From Alphaproteobacteria bacterium (GTDB lineage Bacteria; Pseudomonadota; Alphaproteobacteria; Micropepsales; Micropepsaceae): a stretch of DNA of 6,236 nucleotides. Location: NCBI GenBank assembly GCA_028869355.1, contig JAGWSK010000475.1, forward strand, positions 1 to 6,236, in the 5' to 3' direction. This document shows, in pieces, positions 1 to 5,636 of the stretch (positions are counted from its first letter, which is position 1; every line of letters begins with the position of its first letter). The notes under the pieces are model-generated. The model was not told the origin of the DNA. It saw nothing but the letters and a program-made list of their open reading frames with translations, and ran no database searches. Position numbers and translations under genes: made by a program.

Positions 1-140
1 ATGTTTACGCCGCATCCGCATTCGGCATGCGGGCAGTCTGGTGTAACCGGACGGCGCAAAAACCGGAGCGGTTACCGGGAGAACCCGATCTCGTCCTGAC
101 ATCACTCGCTGAACTGCCGGATCTGCTCCGCGCCGAATAG
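1..140 (+). CDS. C-terminal fragment of a probable type II haloacid dehalogenase (HAD superfamily), cut by the window edge
   Basis: Reading from base 3, an open frame of 45 codons runs to a TAG at 138-140. The peptide contains AFGMRAVWCNRT, then PERLPGEPD and a final SLAELPDLL. This matches the usual end of type II (S)-2-haloacid dehalogenases, where an FGF-x-x-x-W-x-NR strand is followed by an LP..PD..I/L-x-SL-x-EL tail. Those enzymes are cytoplasmic and remove halide from 2-haloalkanoic acids through an Asp nucleophile in the N-terminal DxD motif, which lies outside the window and cannot be checked. The fragment reads cleanly to its stop with no sign of a frameshift. A general HAD phosphatase is the alternative. 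The downstream hydrolase gene begins 55 nt after the stop in the same direction, so read-through into it is possible. Confidence 0.75.
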   Translation, partial: VYAASAFGMRAVWCNRTAQKPERLPGEPDLVLTSLAELPDLLRAE

Positions 141-167
141 CTTCGCACGCTGGTTGTTCTGAACTAC

Positions 168-173
168 TATACT
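168..173 (+). promoter_or_regulatory. Possible -10 box (TATACT) ahead of the metallo-hydrolase gene
   Basis: TATACT differs from the TATAAT consensus at one base and lies 22 nt before the start codon at 196, in the only AT-rich patch of the 55-nt gap. No convincing -35 hexamer sits 16-18 nt upstream, so this is only a candidate. Confidence 0.25.
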
Positions 174-195
174 TCTGCTTGCGCGGAGGTTTGCG

Positions 196-1296
196 ATGAA
201 ACAGTTTTTGGCGGGTGCTGTAGTGTCCCTTTTCGCCTTGGCGATCACCGGAGCAGACGGCAGCAAAGCCGCGCCTGCACCGCAGGCCGGAAAGCTGCAA
301 ATCTACTGGATTGATGTCGAGGGCGGGGCATCGACCCTGTTTGTCTCCCCAAGCGGAGAGTCGCTGTTGTTCGATACCGGCTTTGGCGGAAATGGCGACC
401 GCGACGCAAAGCGCATTTATGCGGCCGCACAGCATGCCGGACTGAGGAAAATCGACCACGTCGTCATCAGCCATTGGCACGCCGATCACGAAGGTGGGCT
501 CGAAGCACTCTCGAAACTCATTCCGATCGGTCACTTCTATGATCACGGCGATCAGGTGCAGCCGGAAGATCGCGTGCGCCTGGAAAACTACCGCGGGATC
601 GCAGGGTCCAATCGCACGATTCTGCACGCCGGAGACTCGATCCCGTTCGCTGGTGTTGAAACCAAAGTGCTGGTTTCGGAGGGCCCCGTGATCGCCACGC
701 CGGTCAATGACGGTGGAGCGCCGAATCCACTTTGCGCCAACGCTGCGCAGATGGAACCTGCTGCTCCGGAAAATATCCGAATGGTCGGCCTGTCGCTCGA
801 TTTCGGCCGCTTCAAAATGGCAAGTCTCGGCGATCTCGACTGGTCGCGCGAGATGCAGCTCGCCTGTCCGGTAAACAAAATCGGGACCGTAAATCTGTAT
901 ACGATCAATCGCCACGGTACGCTGGCGGATTCCGGTTCGCCGGCGCTGCTCGGCGCCATTCACCCGCAGGTCATTGTGGTCAATAACGGTCCGCGCAAGG
1001 GTCTGGGCCAGCGCGACGACAGGGCAAAACCGATCGCAGCGCCAGGTGTCAGACCTTATGAGGCAAACTCCTATCTGCGGATGGCGACAACGCCCGGCGT
1101 CGAGGACATCTGGCAACTGCATCTGTCGCTGATCGATCGCGATACCGCGCACAATACGAAGCCGGAATTGATCGCCAATATGGATGAGGGTGTGCAGGAT
1201 CAGGGCAACTGGATTGAGGCCGCGGTCTCCGGCGATGGCAGTTTTACGGTGACGAACCCGCGGACCGGATTCAGCAAATCCTATCGCGCGCGGTAG
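196..1296 (+). CDS. Exported metallo-beta-lactamase-fold hydrolase (ComEC/Rec2-like MBL domain), substrate unknown
   Basis: This is a 366-residue protein with a hydrophobic N-terminal segment (about residues 4-19) after a Lys and a cleavable-looking Ala/Gly-rich stretch near 20-26, so it is probably exported to the periplasm. The MBL signature HWHADH lies at residues 93-98 and would bind two metal ions, usually zinc. Further likely ligands are Asp213 in SLGDLDW and His240 in NRHG. The early IYWIDVEGGAS strand (about 36-46) and the RHG...S.ALL..I.P..IVVNNG pattern (239-265) resemble the stand-alone MBL domains related to the C-terminal part of ComEC. The start is supported by GGAGG at 185-189, 6 nt upstream. 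Family members include nucleases, phosphodiesterases and other hydrolases, so the substrate cannot be named. A small exported protein is encoded 121 nt downstream on the same strand, which may or may not be co-transcribed. Confidence 0.85.
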   Translation: MKQFLAGAVVSLFALAITGADGSKAAPAPQAGKLQIYWIDVEGGASTLFVSPSGESLLFDTGFGGNGDRDAKRIYAAAQHAGLRKIDHVVISHWHADHEGGLEALSKLIPIGHFYDHGDQVQPEDRVRLENYRGIAGSNRTILHAGDSIPFAGVETKVLVSEGPVIATPVNDGGAPNPLCANAAQMEPAAPENIRMVGLSLDFGRFKMASLGDLDWSREMQLACPVNKIGTVNLYTINRHGTLADSGSPALLGAIHPQVIVVNNGPRKGLGQRDDRAKPIAAPGVRPYEANSYLRMATTPGVEDIWQLHLSLIDRDTAHNTKPELIANMDEGVQDQGNWIEAAVSGDGSFTVTNPRTGFSKSYRAR

Positions 1297-1407
1297 CGTA
1301 TACGCTGTAAACGATACTGTTCAGCGGATATTCACAACCGCGGTGCTACCGCCTCCGCAGAATGGAACGCCAACGTGCCCGTTGCCGTTGGCAGACAAGG
1401 AATTGGC

Positions 1408-1411
1408 GGAG
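1408..1411 (+). promoter_or_regulatory. Shine-Dalgarno GGAG that fixes the start of the small exported protein
   Basis: GGAG ends 6 nt before the ATG at 1418. The longer open frame beginning at 1343 has no comparable site and would put 25 unlikely residues in front of a good signal peptide, so 1418 is the better start. Confidence 0.6.
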
Positions 1412-1417
1412 CTGACC

Positions 1418-1783
1418 ATGAAAACGAGATTCGCTGCTGTCGTTGGGGTGCTGATCGGTGTCGCAGCGGCGACGCCGGTGCTGGCGCAGGGCCAGGCGTG
1501 TTTACAGCGCAACCGCATGCAGAGCTGGAAGCCGATCAATGAGTACGCGTTCGATGTCACGGATCTGAATCGGCACCATTATACGGTCACGATGAACTCC
1601 GCATGCCGGGGTGTCACCGATCCGCGGGCGCACCTGATCTTCCACATCTGGCTCAGTCTTCAATGTCTCCCGACAGGTGAGATTGTCACGGTGGTGAGTC
1701 CGGAATTTGGCCACACCCAGTGCTCAGTGGCAGGTGTTCACGCAAATCTGCCATTCAATTTCGGATACGGCACCTCGGGCTAG
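1418..1783 (+). CDS. Small exported four-cysteine protein, possibly DUF6491 family
   Basis: From the ATG at 1418 the product is 121 residues. Residues 1-23 form a clear Sec signal peptide (MKTR, a hydrophobic core, then VLA before QGQ). The mature part of about 98 residues has four cysteines, at 28, 63, 83 and 102, an even number that would suit two periplasmic disulphides. The layout C-L-x-x-x-x-M-x-SW (28-37), a Y-x-V strand (55-57) and AC-R-G-V (62-66) recalls the DUF6491 pattern of small secreted proteins of unknown role. That match is made from memory of the family and is tentative. No catalytic motif is seen. An in-frame ATG at 1343 exists but is less likely. The gene lies 121 nt after the MBL hydrolase and ends shortly before the repeat block. 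Confidence 0.65.
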   Translation: MKTRFAAVVGVLIGVAAATPVLAQGQACLQRNRMQSWKPINEYAFDVTDLNRHHYTVTMNSACRGVTDPRAHLIFHIWLSLQCLPTGEIVTVVSPEFGHTQCSVAGVHANLPFNFGYGTSG

Positions 1784-1798
1784 AGCAGGAAGTAGAAA

Positions 1799-1943
1799 CG
1801 AGAAGCGAGGAGCGAGGAGCGAGGAGCGAGAGATCCCTCTCCATCCGCTTTCTGGGGCGCCTTCCCCGTAAGCAGGGGCGGAAAGATGCGGCGCCTGAGC
1901 TTCGGAAATCTCTCGTTTCTCTCTCCTCGTTTCTCGCTCCTCG
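1799..1943. repeat. Imperfect inverted repeat, 36-nt arms with nested inner hairpins
   Basis: The left arm (1799-1834) and the reverse complement of the right arm (1908-1943) agree at 30 of 36 positions by hand alignment. The 73-nt centre contains its own nested pairs: GGCGCC at 1856-1861 with GGCGCC at 1890-1895, and CCCC at 1864-1867 with GGGG at 1875-1878. The arms are purine-rich on the left and pyrimidine-rich on the right. An RNA from either strand could fold into a long branched hairpin. No transposase or target-site duplication is visible, so it is more like a non-autonomous palindromic repeat than an insertion sequence. Confidence 0.7.
1805..1831 (+). repeat. Tandem heptamer GCGAGGA, about 3.9 copies
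   Basis: GCGAGGA is repeated exactly at 1805-1811, 1812-1818 and 1819-1825, followed by a partial copy GCGAGA at 1826-1831. The right arm of the inverted repeat carries only degenerate copies. Copy number could vary by slippage. Confidence 0.85.
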
Positions 1944-1986
1944 TTCGTCGGCGGGTTGCGTGTGGCATGTTTCAGCCGAATAATGG

Positions 1987-2035
1987 CTGGAGCGTTTTGC
2001 GATTTGCCTAAATCGCGAAACCGCTCCAGTTTTTT
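1987..2035 (+). terminator. Rho-independent terminator-like hairpin, also part of the repeat block
   Basis: CTGGAGCG (1987-1994) pairs with CGCTCCAG (2022-2029). The stem continues TTTT (1995-1998) with GAAA (2017-2020) using one G-U pair and a bulged C at 2021, then GCGATTT (1999-2005) with AAATCGC (2010-2016). That gives about 19 pairs closed by the 4-nt loop GCCT. Six T residues follow (2030-2035). It would end transcripts entering from the small exported protein gene, although it lies about 200 nt beyond that stop codon. Confidence 0.65.
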
Positions 2036-2044
2036 GTAATTGGC

Positions 2045-2087
2045 GCGTTTTCTGCGCCGAACCGGTAGCCACTTCGGCGGAAAACGC
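2045..2087. repeat. Palindromic element next to the amidotransferase start
   Basis: GCGTTTTC (2045-2052) is perfectly complementary to GAAAACGC (2080-2087). Inside it CCGAA (2057-2061) pairs with TTCGG (2073-2077), leaving an 11-nt loop. The core (gaaccggta...ccacttcg...gaaaacgct) closely resembles a palindrome I recall as very frequent in Bradyrhizobium and related Rhizobiales genomes. No T-tract follows, so it is not an obvious terminator. Confidence 0.55.
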
Positions 2088-2118
2088 TTTAGCGGCTGTT
2101 CAGCAGAGGCTTCCGCGG

Positions 2119-2826
2119 ATGACGAAAACCGCCATTGCCATTCGGCACGTGCATTTCGAGGATTTGGGTGCGTTCGAGCCGGTGCTGCGGGATGCCGGCT
2201 ATCAAATCCGCTATTGCGATATCGGGCTGGATGAGCCTGCCGCCATCGCACCGAACACGGATTTGCTGGTGGTGCTTGGCGCGCCGATCAGCGCTTATGA
2301 GGAAGAAAAGTATCCGTTCCTCATCGATGAATTGCGCCTGATTGGACATCGGCTCTCAGTCTCGCTGCCTGTATTGGGAATCTGCCTTGGCGCGCAATTG
2401 ATGGCGCGCGCTCTCGGCGCCCCGGTCTATCCCGGCAAATCGAAGGAAATCGGCTGGGCGCCCATCGACCTTGCAGATGCCGTACGCGGCACGCCGCTTC
2501 ATCACCTCGCCGGATTGCCGGTGCTGCACTGGCACGGCGATACTTTCGATTTGCCGGAGGGAGCCGTGCGGCTCGCTTCCACCGCAATTACGCTCAATCA
2601 GGCATTTGCAGCCGGCAGCACGGCGCTTGGCCTGCAATTCCATGTTGAGGTGGAGGAGCGCGGCTTCGAACGCTGGCTGATTGGACACACGCTGGAAATC
2701 TCGACCGTGCCGAATCTGTCGGTATCGACGCTCCGCCGTGATGCTCGCACCAACGCGGCACGAACGGCAGCAGCGGGCGCGCGTATGCTGCGCGACTGGC
2801 TCGAAAGCTTGACCGCGCTTCAATAA
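2119..2826 (+). CDS. Class I glutamine amidotransferase (GMP synthase-like GATase1 domain), stand-alone
   Basis: This 235-residue cytoplasmic protein carries the complete GATase1 triad. The nucleophile elbow GICLGAQ places Cys at residue 89, and HVE near the end gives His175 and Glu177. Other family marks are LLVVLGAPISAYEE (about 49-62, oxyanion-strand region) and LHWHGDTFDLP (136-146). The length fits stand-alone members with no synthetase domain. Such proteins hydrolyse glutamine and hand ammonia to a partner, or act as gamma-glutamyl hydrolases; no partner gene is nearby, so the pathway is unknown. The start at 2119 gives the usual N-terminus, a short beta strand followed by HVHFEDLG. AGAGG at 2105-2109, 9 nt upstream, is the only ribosome binding site candidate and lies in repeat-like sequence. 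The 3' end overlaps the SDR gene tail to tail by 7 nt. Confidence 0.9.
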   Translation: MTKTAIAIRHVHFEDLGAFEPVLRDAGYQIRYCDIGLDEPAAIAPNTDLLVVLGAPISAYEEEKYPFLIDELRLIGHRLSVSLPVLGICLGAQLMARALGAPVYPGKSKEIGWAPIDLADAVRGTPLHHLAGLPVLHWHGDTFDLPEGAVRLASTAITLNQAFAAGSTALGLQFHVEVEERGFERWLIGHTLEISTVPNLSVSTLRRDARTNAARTAAAGARMLRDWLESLTALQ

Positions 2827-3620
2827 TGGATAGACCCGGGTGTACCCCCGCCCGTGGCAATCGCGTCCCCATTGATCGCAACCGAACGCGGTGACGCGAG
2901 AAACGCGACGATATCGGCGACTTCTTCAGCCGTCACGATCCGCCGATTCAGATTCAGACCGGCCCAGCGCCTTTCAACTTCGTCTACCGGGATGCCCAGC
3001 ACTTCAGCTTGCCGCTGAAGCACCCCGGGTGTTTTTTCGGTGCGCGTGATACCCGGGTGAACACAAGTGACATTGATGCCGAGCGGCCCAAGCTCGTCGG
3101 CCAGATTTTTGGTCAGCGCGGCGACGGCGATGTTGCGGATCGAGCCGATGGTCGATCCGGTCTGACGCGCGGCAAGCCCGCTGATATTGATGATCCGCCC
3201 CCAATGCTGCCGCGCCATGTGGGGCGCCACCGCGCGGGCACAGCGCAGATAGCCCATCACCTTGACGTTCATGTCGGCCCAGAAATGGTCGTTGGTGATT
3301 TCGGCCAGCTTCGGCGGCCGGCTTTGTCCGCCCGGCTGTGCGGCGGCATTCACAAGGATATCGATGCGGCCGAAATCACCTGCAATGCGCTCAATTGCGC
3401 CCTCGACCGCAGCGTCATCGCCGGTGTCGGCACTGTAGGCGGCAGCTTTCTGATGCGAGCGATCGGCAATTTCATCGGCAGATCGTTTGGCCACCGGCAG
3501 ATCGCGTGCGATCAGGGCGACCTGAGCGCTCTCCCGCGCCAACGCGTGCGCCACCGCTTTTCCAATGCCGCGGCTGCCGCCGGTGACGACGGCGACTTTG
3601 CCGGCCAGTTCCAGATCCAT
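2820..3620 (-). CDS. Short-chain dehydrogenase/reductase family protein with the YxxxK active site replaced
   Basis: This 266-residue cytoplasmic protein has a classical Rossmann core: TGGSRGIG at residues 13-20 (NAD(P)-binding glycine motif), Asp65 after the third strand, NAAA at 91-94 and the tetrad Asn118 in MNVKV. It also has INISG with Ser147, then ALTKNLADELGPLGINVTCVHPG (169-190), and an expected C-terminal IVAFLASPRS...GDAIATGGG. In the helix that normally carries Tyr-x-x-x-Lys, the sequence is G159-S-I-R-N163, so both catalytic Tyr and Lys appear absent (GCC at 3144-3146 and GTT at 3132-3134 on the plus strand). It may bind a nucleotide but use other residues, or serve a non-catalytic role; the substrate is unknown. 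GGGAG at 3629-3633 sits 8 nt before the ATG. The terminator upstream suggests it has its own promoter. Confidence 0.88.
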   Translation of the reverse strand: MDLELAGKVAVVTGGSRGIGKAVAHALARESAQVALIARDLPVAKRSADEIADRSHQKAAAYSADTGDDAAVEGAIERIAGDFGRIDILVNAAAQPGGQSRPPKLAEITNDHFWADMNVKVMGYLRCARAVAPHMARQHWGRIINISGLAARQTGSTIGSIRNIAVAALTKNLADELGPLGINVTCVHPGITRTEKTPGVLQRQAEVLGIPVDEVERRWAGLNLNRRIVTAEEVADIVAFLASPRSVAINGDAIATGGGTPGSIHY

Positions 3621-3670
3621 TTACGCTGCTCCCTGGCGAATGACCACCGCTTGGTTAATGGGATGCCGCC

Positions 3671-3704
3671 AAAATAAAGCGGGCGGGCCGATTGGCCCGC
3701 CCGC
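3671..3704 (-). terminator. Strong intrinsic terminator of the cytochrome/propeller operon
   Basis: On the minus strand, an 11-bp all-GC perfect stem (3694-3704 with 3679-3689) closes a 4-nt loop (3690-3693). It is followed by TTTATTTT, the complement of 3671-3678. It begins 25 nt after the stop codon at 3730 and insulates the SDR gene from the upstream unit. Confidence 0.85.
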
Positions 3705-3729
3705 CGCAACTGCCTTCGTCCTGAACGGC

Positions 3730-5604
3730 TTACTTGGACGCGACCTGCTGCCGCAGCTTGGTAATGTCGGATTCGCTGCGGATGGTGAACAGAGCCATTT
3801 GATTGGTCCTGTACACCGGCAGACTGATTTTCACGCTGCCATCCGGCTGGCTAAAGACGGTGAGGTGGCGGATTTCAGTGCCACGCACCGGAAGCGGGAA
3901 AGTCGTCCACTGATCCGTGCCCGGATTGTAGCGGAAGATTTCGTCCGCGGTCCACAGGTTGCCCCACACATTGTGATTGTTGTCCACACTGATGTGGTAG
4001 GGCTGCATGCCTTTTTCCGGGAACGGAATAATCTTCACAGCATCCGTCTTTACGTCAATCCGCGCCAGCGTCGAACCCCAGCTGTTGCCGACCCACAGAA
4101 CGTCGCCGTTCTTGTCCGTGCCCATGCGGCGCGGTCCCTGCGCCCACGGGTATGGATTGCCGGTGGAGATGTCGGTGACTTTGTCATAGGCCGCGAGTTG
4201 CACCGGGGTCATCTTGTCCTTGATTCCCGGCACTTCCGGAAGCTTGATCTCCTTGATCTTGCCCGTGGCGGCGTCGGCTTTGCCGATGATGTCAAAGCCC
4301 ATCTCGGCCCACCAGCCGTTGCCGTAACGGTCGCCAGCCGCGCCATAAGTGCCGCCGGTGCCGAAGGAACGCTTCACCGCCGAGTCTTTGAAGAACGTGA
4401 ACTCTTTGGTGAGCGGGTCGAAACGCAGTACGCCGTCTGGTGCCGATGCCCAGATTTTGCCCTTGCCATCGACGTCCATTGTAACCGCGCCACCCAACGG
4501 GGACATGGTTTCGGGCGTCGGATAGACGTGCAGTTCGGCGTCCTGCGCGGGTTTGCCGGCGGCCGGGATCAACTCGCCGAGGCTACGGCGGCCCGGATTG
4601 ATGTCGAACCAGAAGTGGCCCTGCGCATCGCGAGTGATGCCATGCGTGCCTGCGGCATAACCGCTGCCGTCGGCCTTTGCCAGCTTCTTGTAGGTCACTT
4701 CACCGGTTTTCGCGTCGACTTTGCCGACCGACACAACCTTGTTCGGGCTGTTCGACGTGAACCAGAGGTTGCCCTGCATATCCATGTTGTCGTCATGAAT
4801 GATCAGGCCGATTTTGGACGGCGTGCCTTGCGACCAGTCGGAGCCGTCGACATCCGGCTTGGCCAGTCCCAGTGCTCCCGCACCCGCGCCCTGAACCCGC
4901 GGCACATCATAGAGCGTCCACACCACGCGGGCTGCATCACCCGACGGACGCGGACGGTCTTTGATCTGCATCACCGAATTGGGTCCGCGGACTTTTGCCA
5001 GATAGGAGGCCACCAACTTCTCATTCATCTGAATGATCTGATTGGCCGGACGGTCGAGCGGAACGCCACCGCCGCCGATGACCTTCATGAGGTCGATGAT
5101 TCGCGTCCAACCCGTTTGGTCGAACTTGAATTGCAGCGGGTAGCTCGGCGTATGGCAGCCATTGCAGTTGTTGTGGATGATGGTTTTCGCAATTGCGTCA
5201 TCCGGAGTGGATTCCGGCAGCGATGCCCACATCACTTCGCCCGGCAGCTGGCGCCAGCGCTTTTCCGGATCGGTGATCGTCGCCAGTTTGAAATCCTCAT
5301 GCTTGTTTGCGCTGAGGTCGACCTCGCCCTTGGCGGTGTCAAAGCCGAGCGCCTGCGCCCAGACGCGGTATTTGCCGGCCGGAAGCGCCGGGAAATAATA
5401 ATTGCCCGTTTCGTCCGTATACACATTGGTCGTGATGGTCGAACCTTCACGCTTGGCCGACACTGTGATGCCGCCCAGCTTCTGGCCCGCAGCCGATGTG
5501 ATTGTTCCGCTGAGAATCTGGTCGGCCGCTTGTGCGCTGCCCACCAGACCCACGGCGACCAATGCGGCGGCACTCGCCAACAGCACGCTACGCATTCTGG
5601 TCAT
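3730..5604 (-). CDS. Exported carboxypeptidase-regulatory-like / haem c / Vgb-like beta-propeller protein
   Basis: Translated from 5604, this is a 624-residue protein. Residues 1-27 form a Sec signal peptide ending SAQA-AD. Residues 30-97 look like a carboxypeptidase regulatory-like beta-sandwich (SGTI...G.ITVSA...TDETGNYYFPALPAGKYRVWA). Residues 135-206 carry a cytochrome c-type site CNGCH (147-151). The following WTRIIDLMKVIGGGG...IIQMNEKLVASYLAK recalls quinohaemoprotein-type haem domains, with Met173 a possible distal ligand. Residues 225-610 are a beta-propeller of repeated D..GN.WF/W-like units (GNLWFT 278, GHFWFD 329, GKIWAS 382, DVLWVG 501, NVWGNLW 545), resembling streptogramin lyase (Vgb) and NHL proteins. 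It presumably acts in the periplasm as a haem-bearing redox or binding protein with the cytochrome encoded just upstream; no substrate can be named, and antibiotic lyase activity should not be assumed. An in-frame start at 5640 overlaps the cytochrome stop, but 5604 has the better Shine-Dalgarno sequence and signal peptide. Confidence 0.85.
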   Translation of the reverse strand: MTRMRSVLLASAAALVAVGLVGSAQAADQILSGTITSAAGQKLGGITVSAKREGSTITTNVYTDETGNYYFPALPAGKYRVWAQALGFDTAKGEVDLSANKHEDFKLATITDPEKRWRQLPGEVMWASLPESTPDDAIAKTIIHNNCNGCHTPSYPLQFKFDQTGWTRIIDLMKVIGGGGVPLDRPANQIIQMNEKLVASYLAKVRGPNSVMQIKDRPRPSGDAARVVWTLYDVPRVQGAGAGALGLAKPDVDGSDWSQGTPSKIGLIIHDDNMDMQGNLWFTSNSPNKVVSVGKVDAKTGEVTYKKLAKADGSGYAAGTHGITRDAQGHFWFDINPGRRSLGELIPAAGKPAQDAELHVYPTPETMSPLGGAVTMDVDGKGKIWASAPDGVLRFDPLTKEFTFFKDSAVKRSFGTGGTYGAAGDRYGNGWWAEMGFDIIGKADAATGKIKEIKLPEVPGIKDKMTPVQLAAYDKVTDISTGNPYPWAQGPRRMGTDKNGDVLWVGNSWGSTLARIDVKTDAVKIIPFPEKGMQPYHISVDNNHNVWGNLWTADEIFRYNPGTDQWTTFPLPVRGTEIRHLTVFSQPDGSVKISLPVYRTNQMALFTIRSESDITKLRQQVASK

Positions 5605-5610
5605 GAGATT

Positions 5611-5616
5611 TCTCCC
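5611..5616 (-). promoter_or_regulatory. Shine-Dalgarno GGGAGA that decides the propeller protein start
   Basis: On the minus strand GGGAGA lies 6 nt before the ATG at 5604-5602. The earlier ATG at 5640 has no such site and adds 12 residues ahead of a normal signal peptide, although its ATGA overlap with the preceding stop would allow coupled re-initiation. Confidence 0.65.
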
Positions 5617-5636
5617 GTCGAGAGGTTGAAGTCGAT

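Larger units (their letters stand above)
1784..2118. other. Gene-free composite repeat block
   Basis: These 335 nt separate the small exported protein from the amidotransferase and hold three structures in a row: a long imperfect inverted repeat with tandem heptamers (1799-1943), a terminator-like hairpin (1987-2035) and a second palindrome (2045-2087). A further half-palindromic stretch, gcagaggcttccgc (2104-2117), runs up to the next ATG. Open frames across it on both strands are low-complexity Arg/Ser/Glu-rich translations of the repeats and are not credible genes. The tandem grouping of unrelated palindromes suggests a mosaic dispersed repeat of a kind frequent in Bradyrhizobium relatives; that link is from memory. 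Confidence 0.6.

Noticed and set aside
1296..1305. Perfect 10-nt palindrome GCGTATACGC at the end of the MBL gene
   Set aside because: It is too short and lacks a loop and T-tract, so it is not a terminator; it could be a chance palindrome.
1799..2087. CRISPR array or insertion sequence
   Set aside because: The heptamers are contiguous without spacers, the palindromes differ from each other, and no transposase or target duplication is seen.
1724..2251. 175-codon minus-strand open frame across the repeat block
   Set aside because: Its Arg/Glu/Ser-rich sequence is a translation of the inverted repeat and palindromes, and it runs into the opposite strand of the amidotransferase.
3009..3677. 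222-codon plus-strand open frame
   Set aside because: It is antisense to the SDR gene, which has clear family motifs; the plus-strand translation is low-quality and has no domain.
3730..5604. Virginiamycin B lyase (vgb) resistance gene
   Set aside because: Only the propeller resembles Vgb; the added haem site and beta-sandwich, and the neighbouring cytochrome, make a resistance role unsupported.
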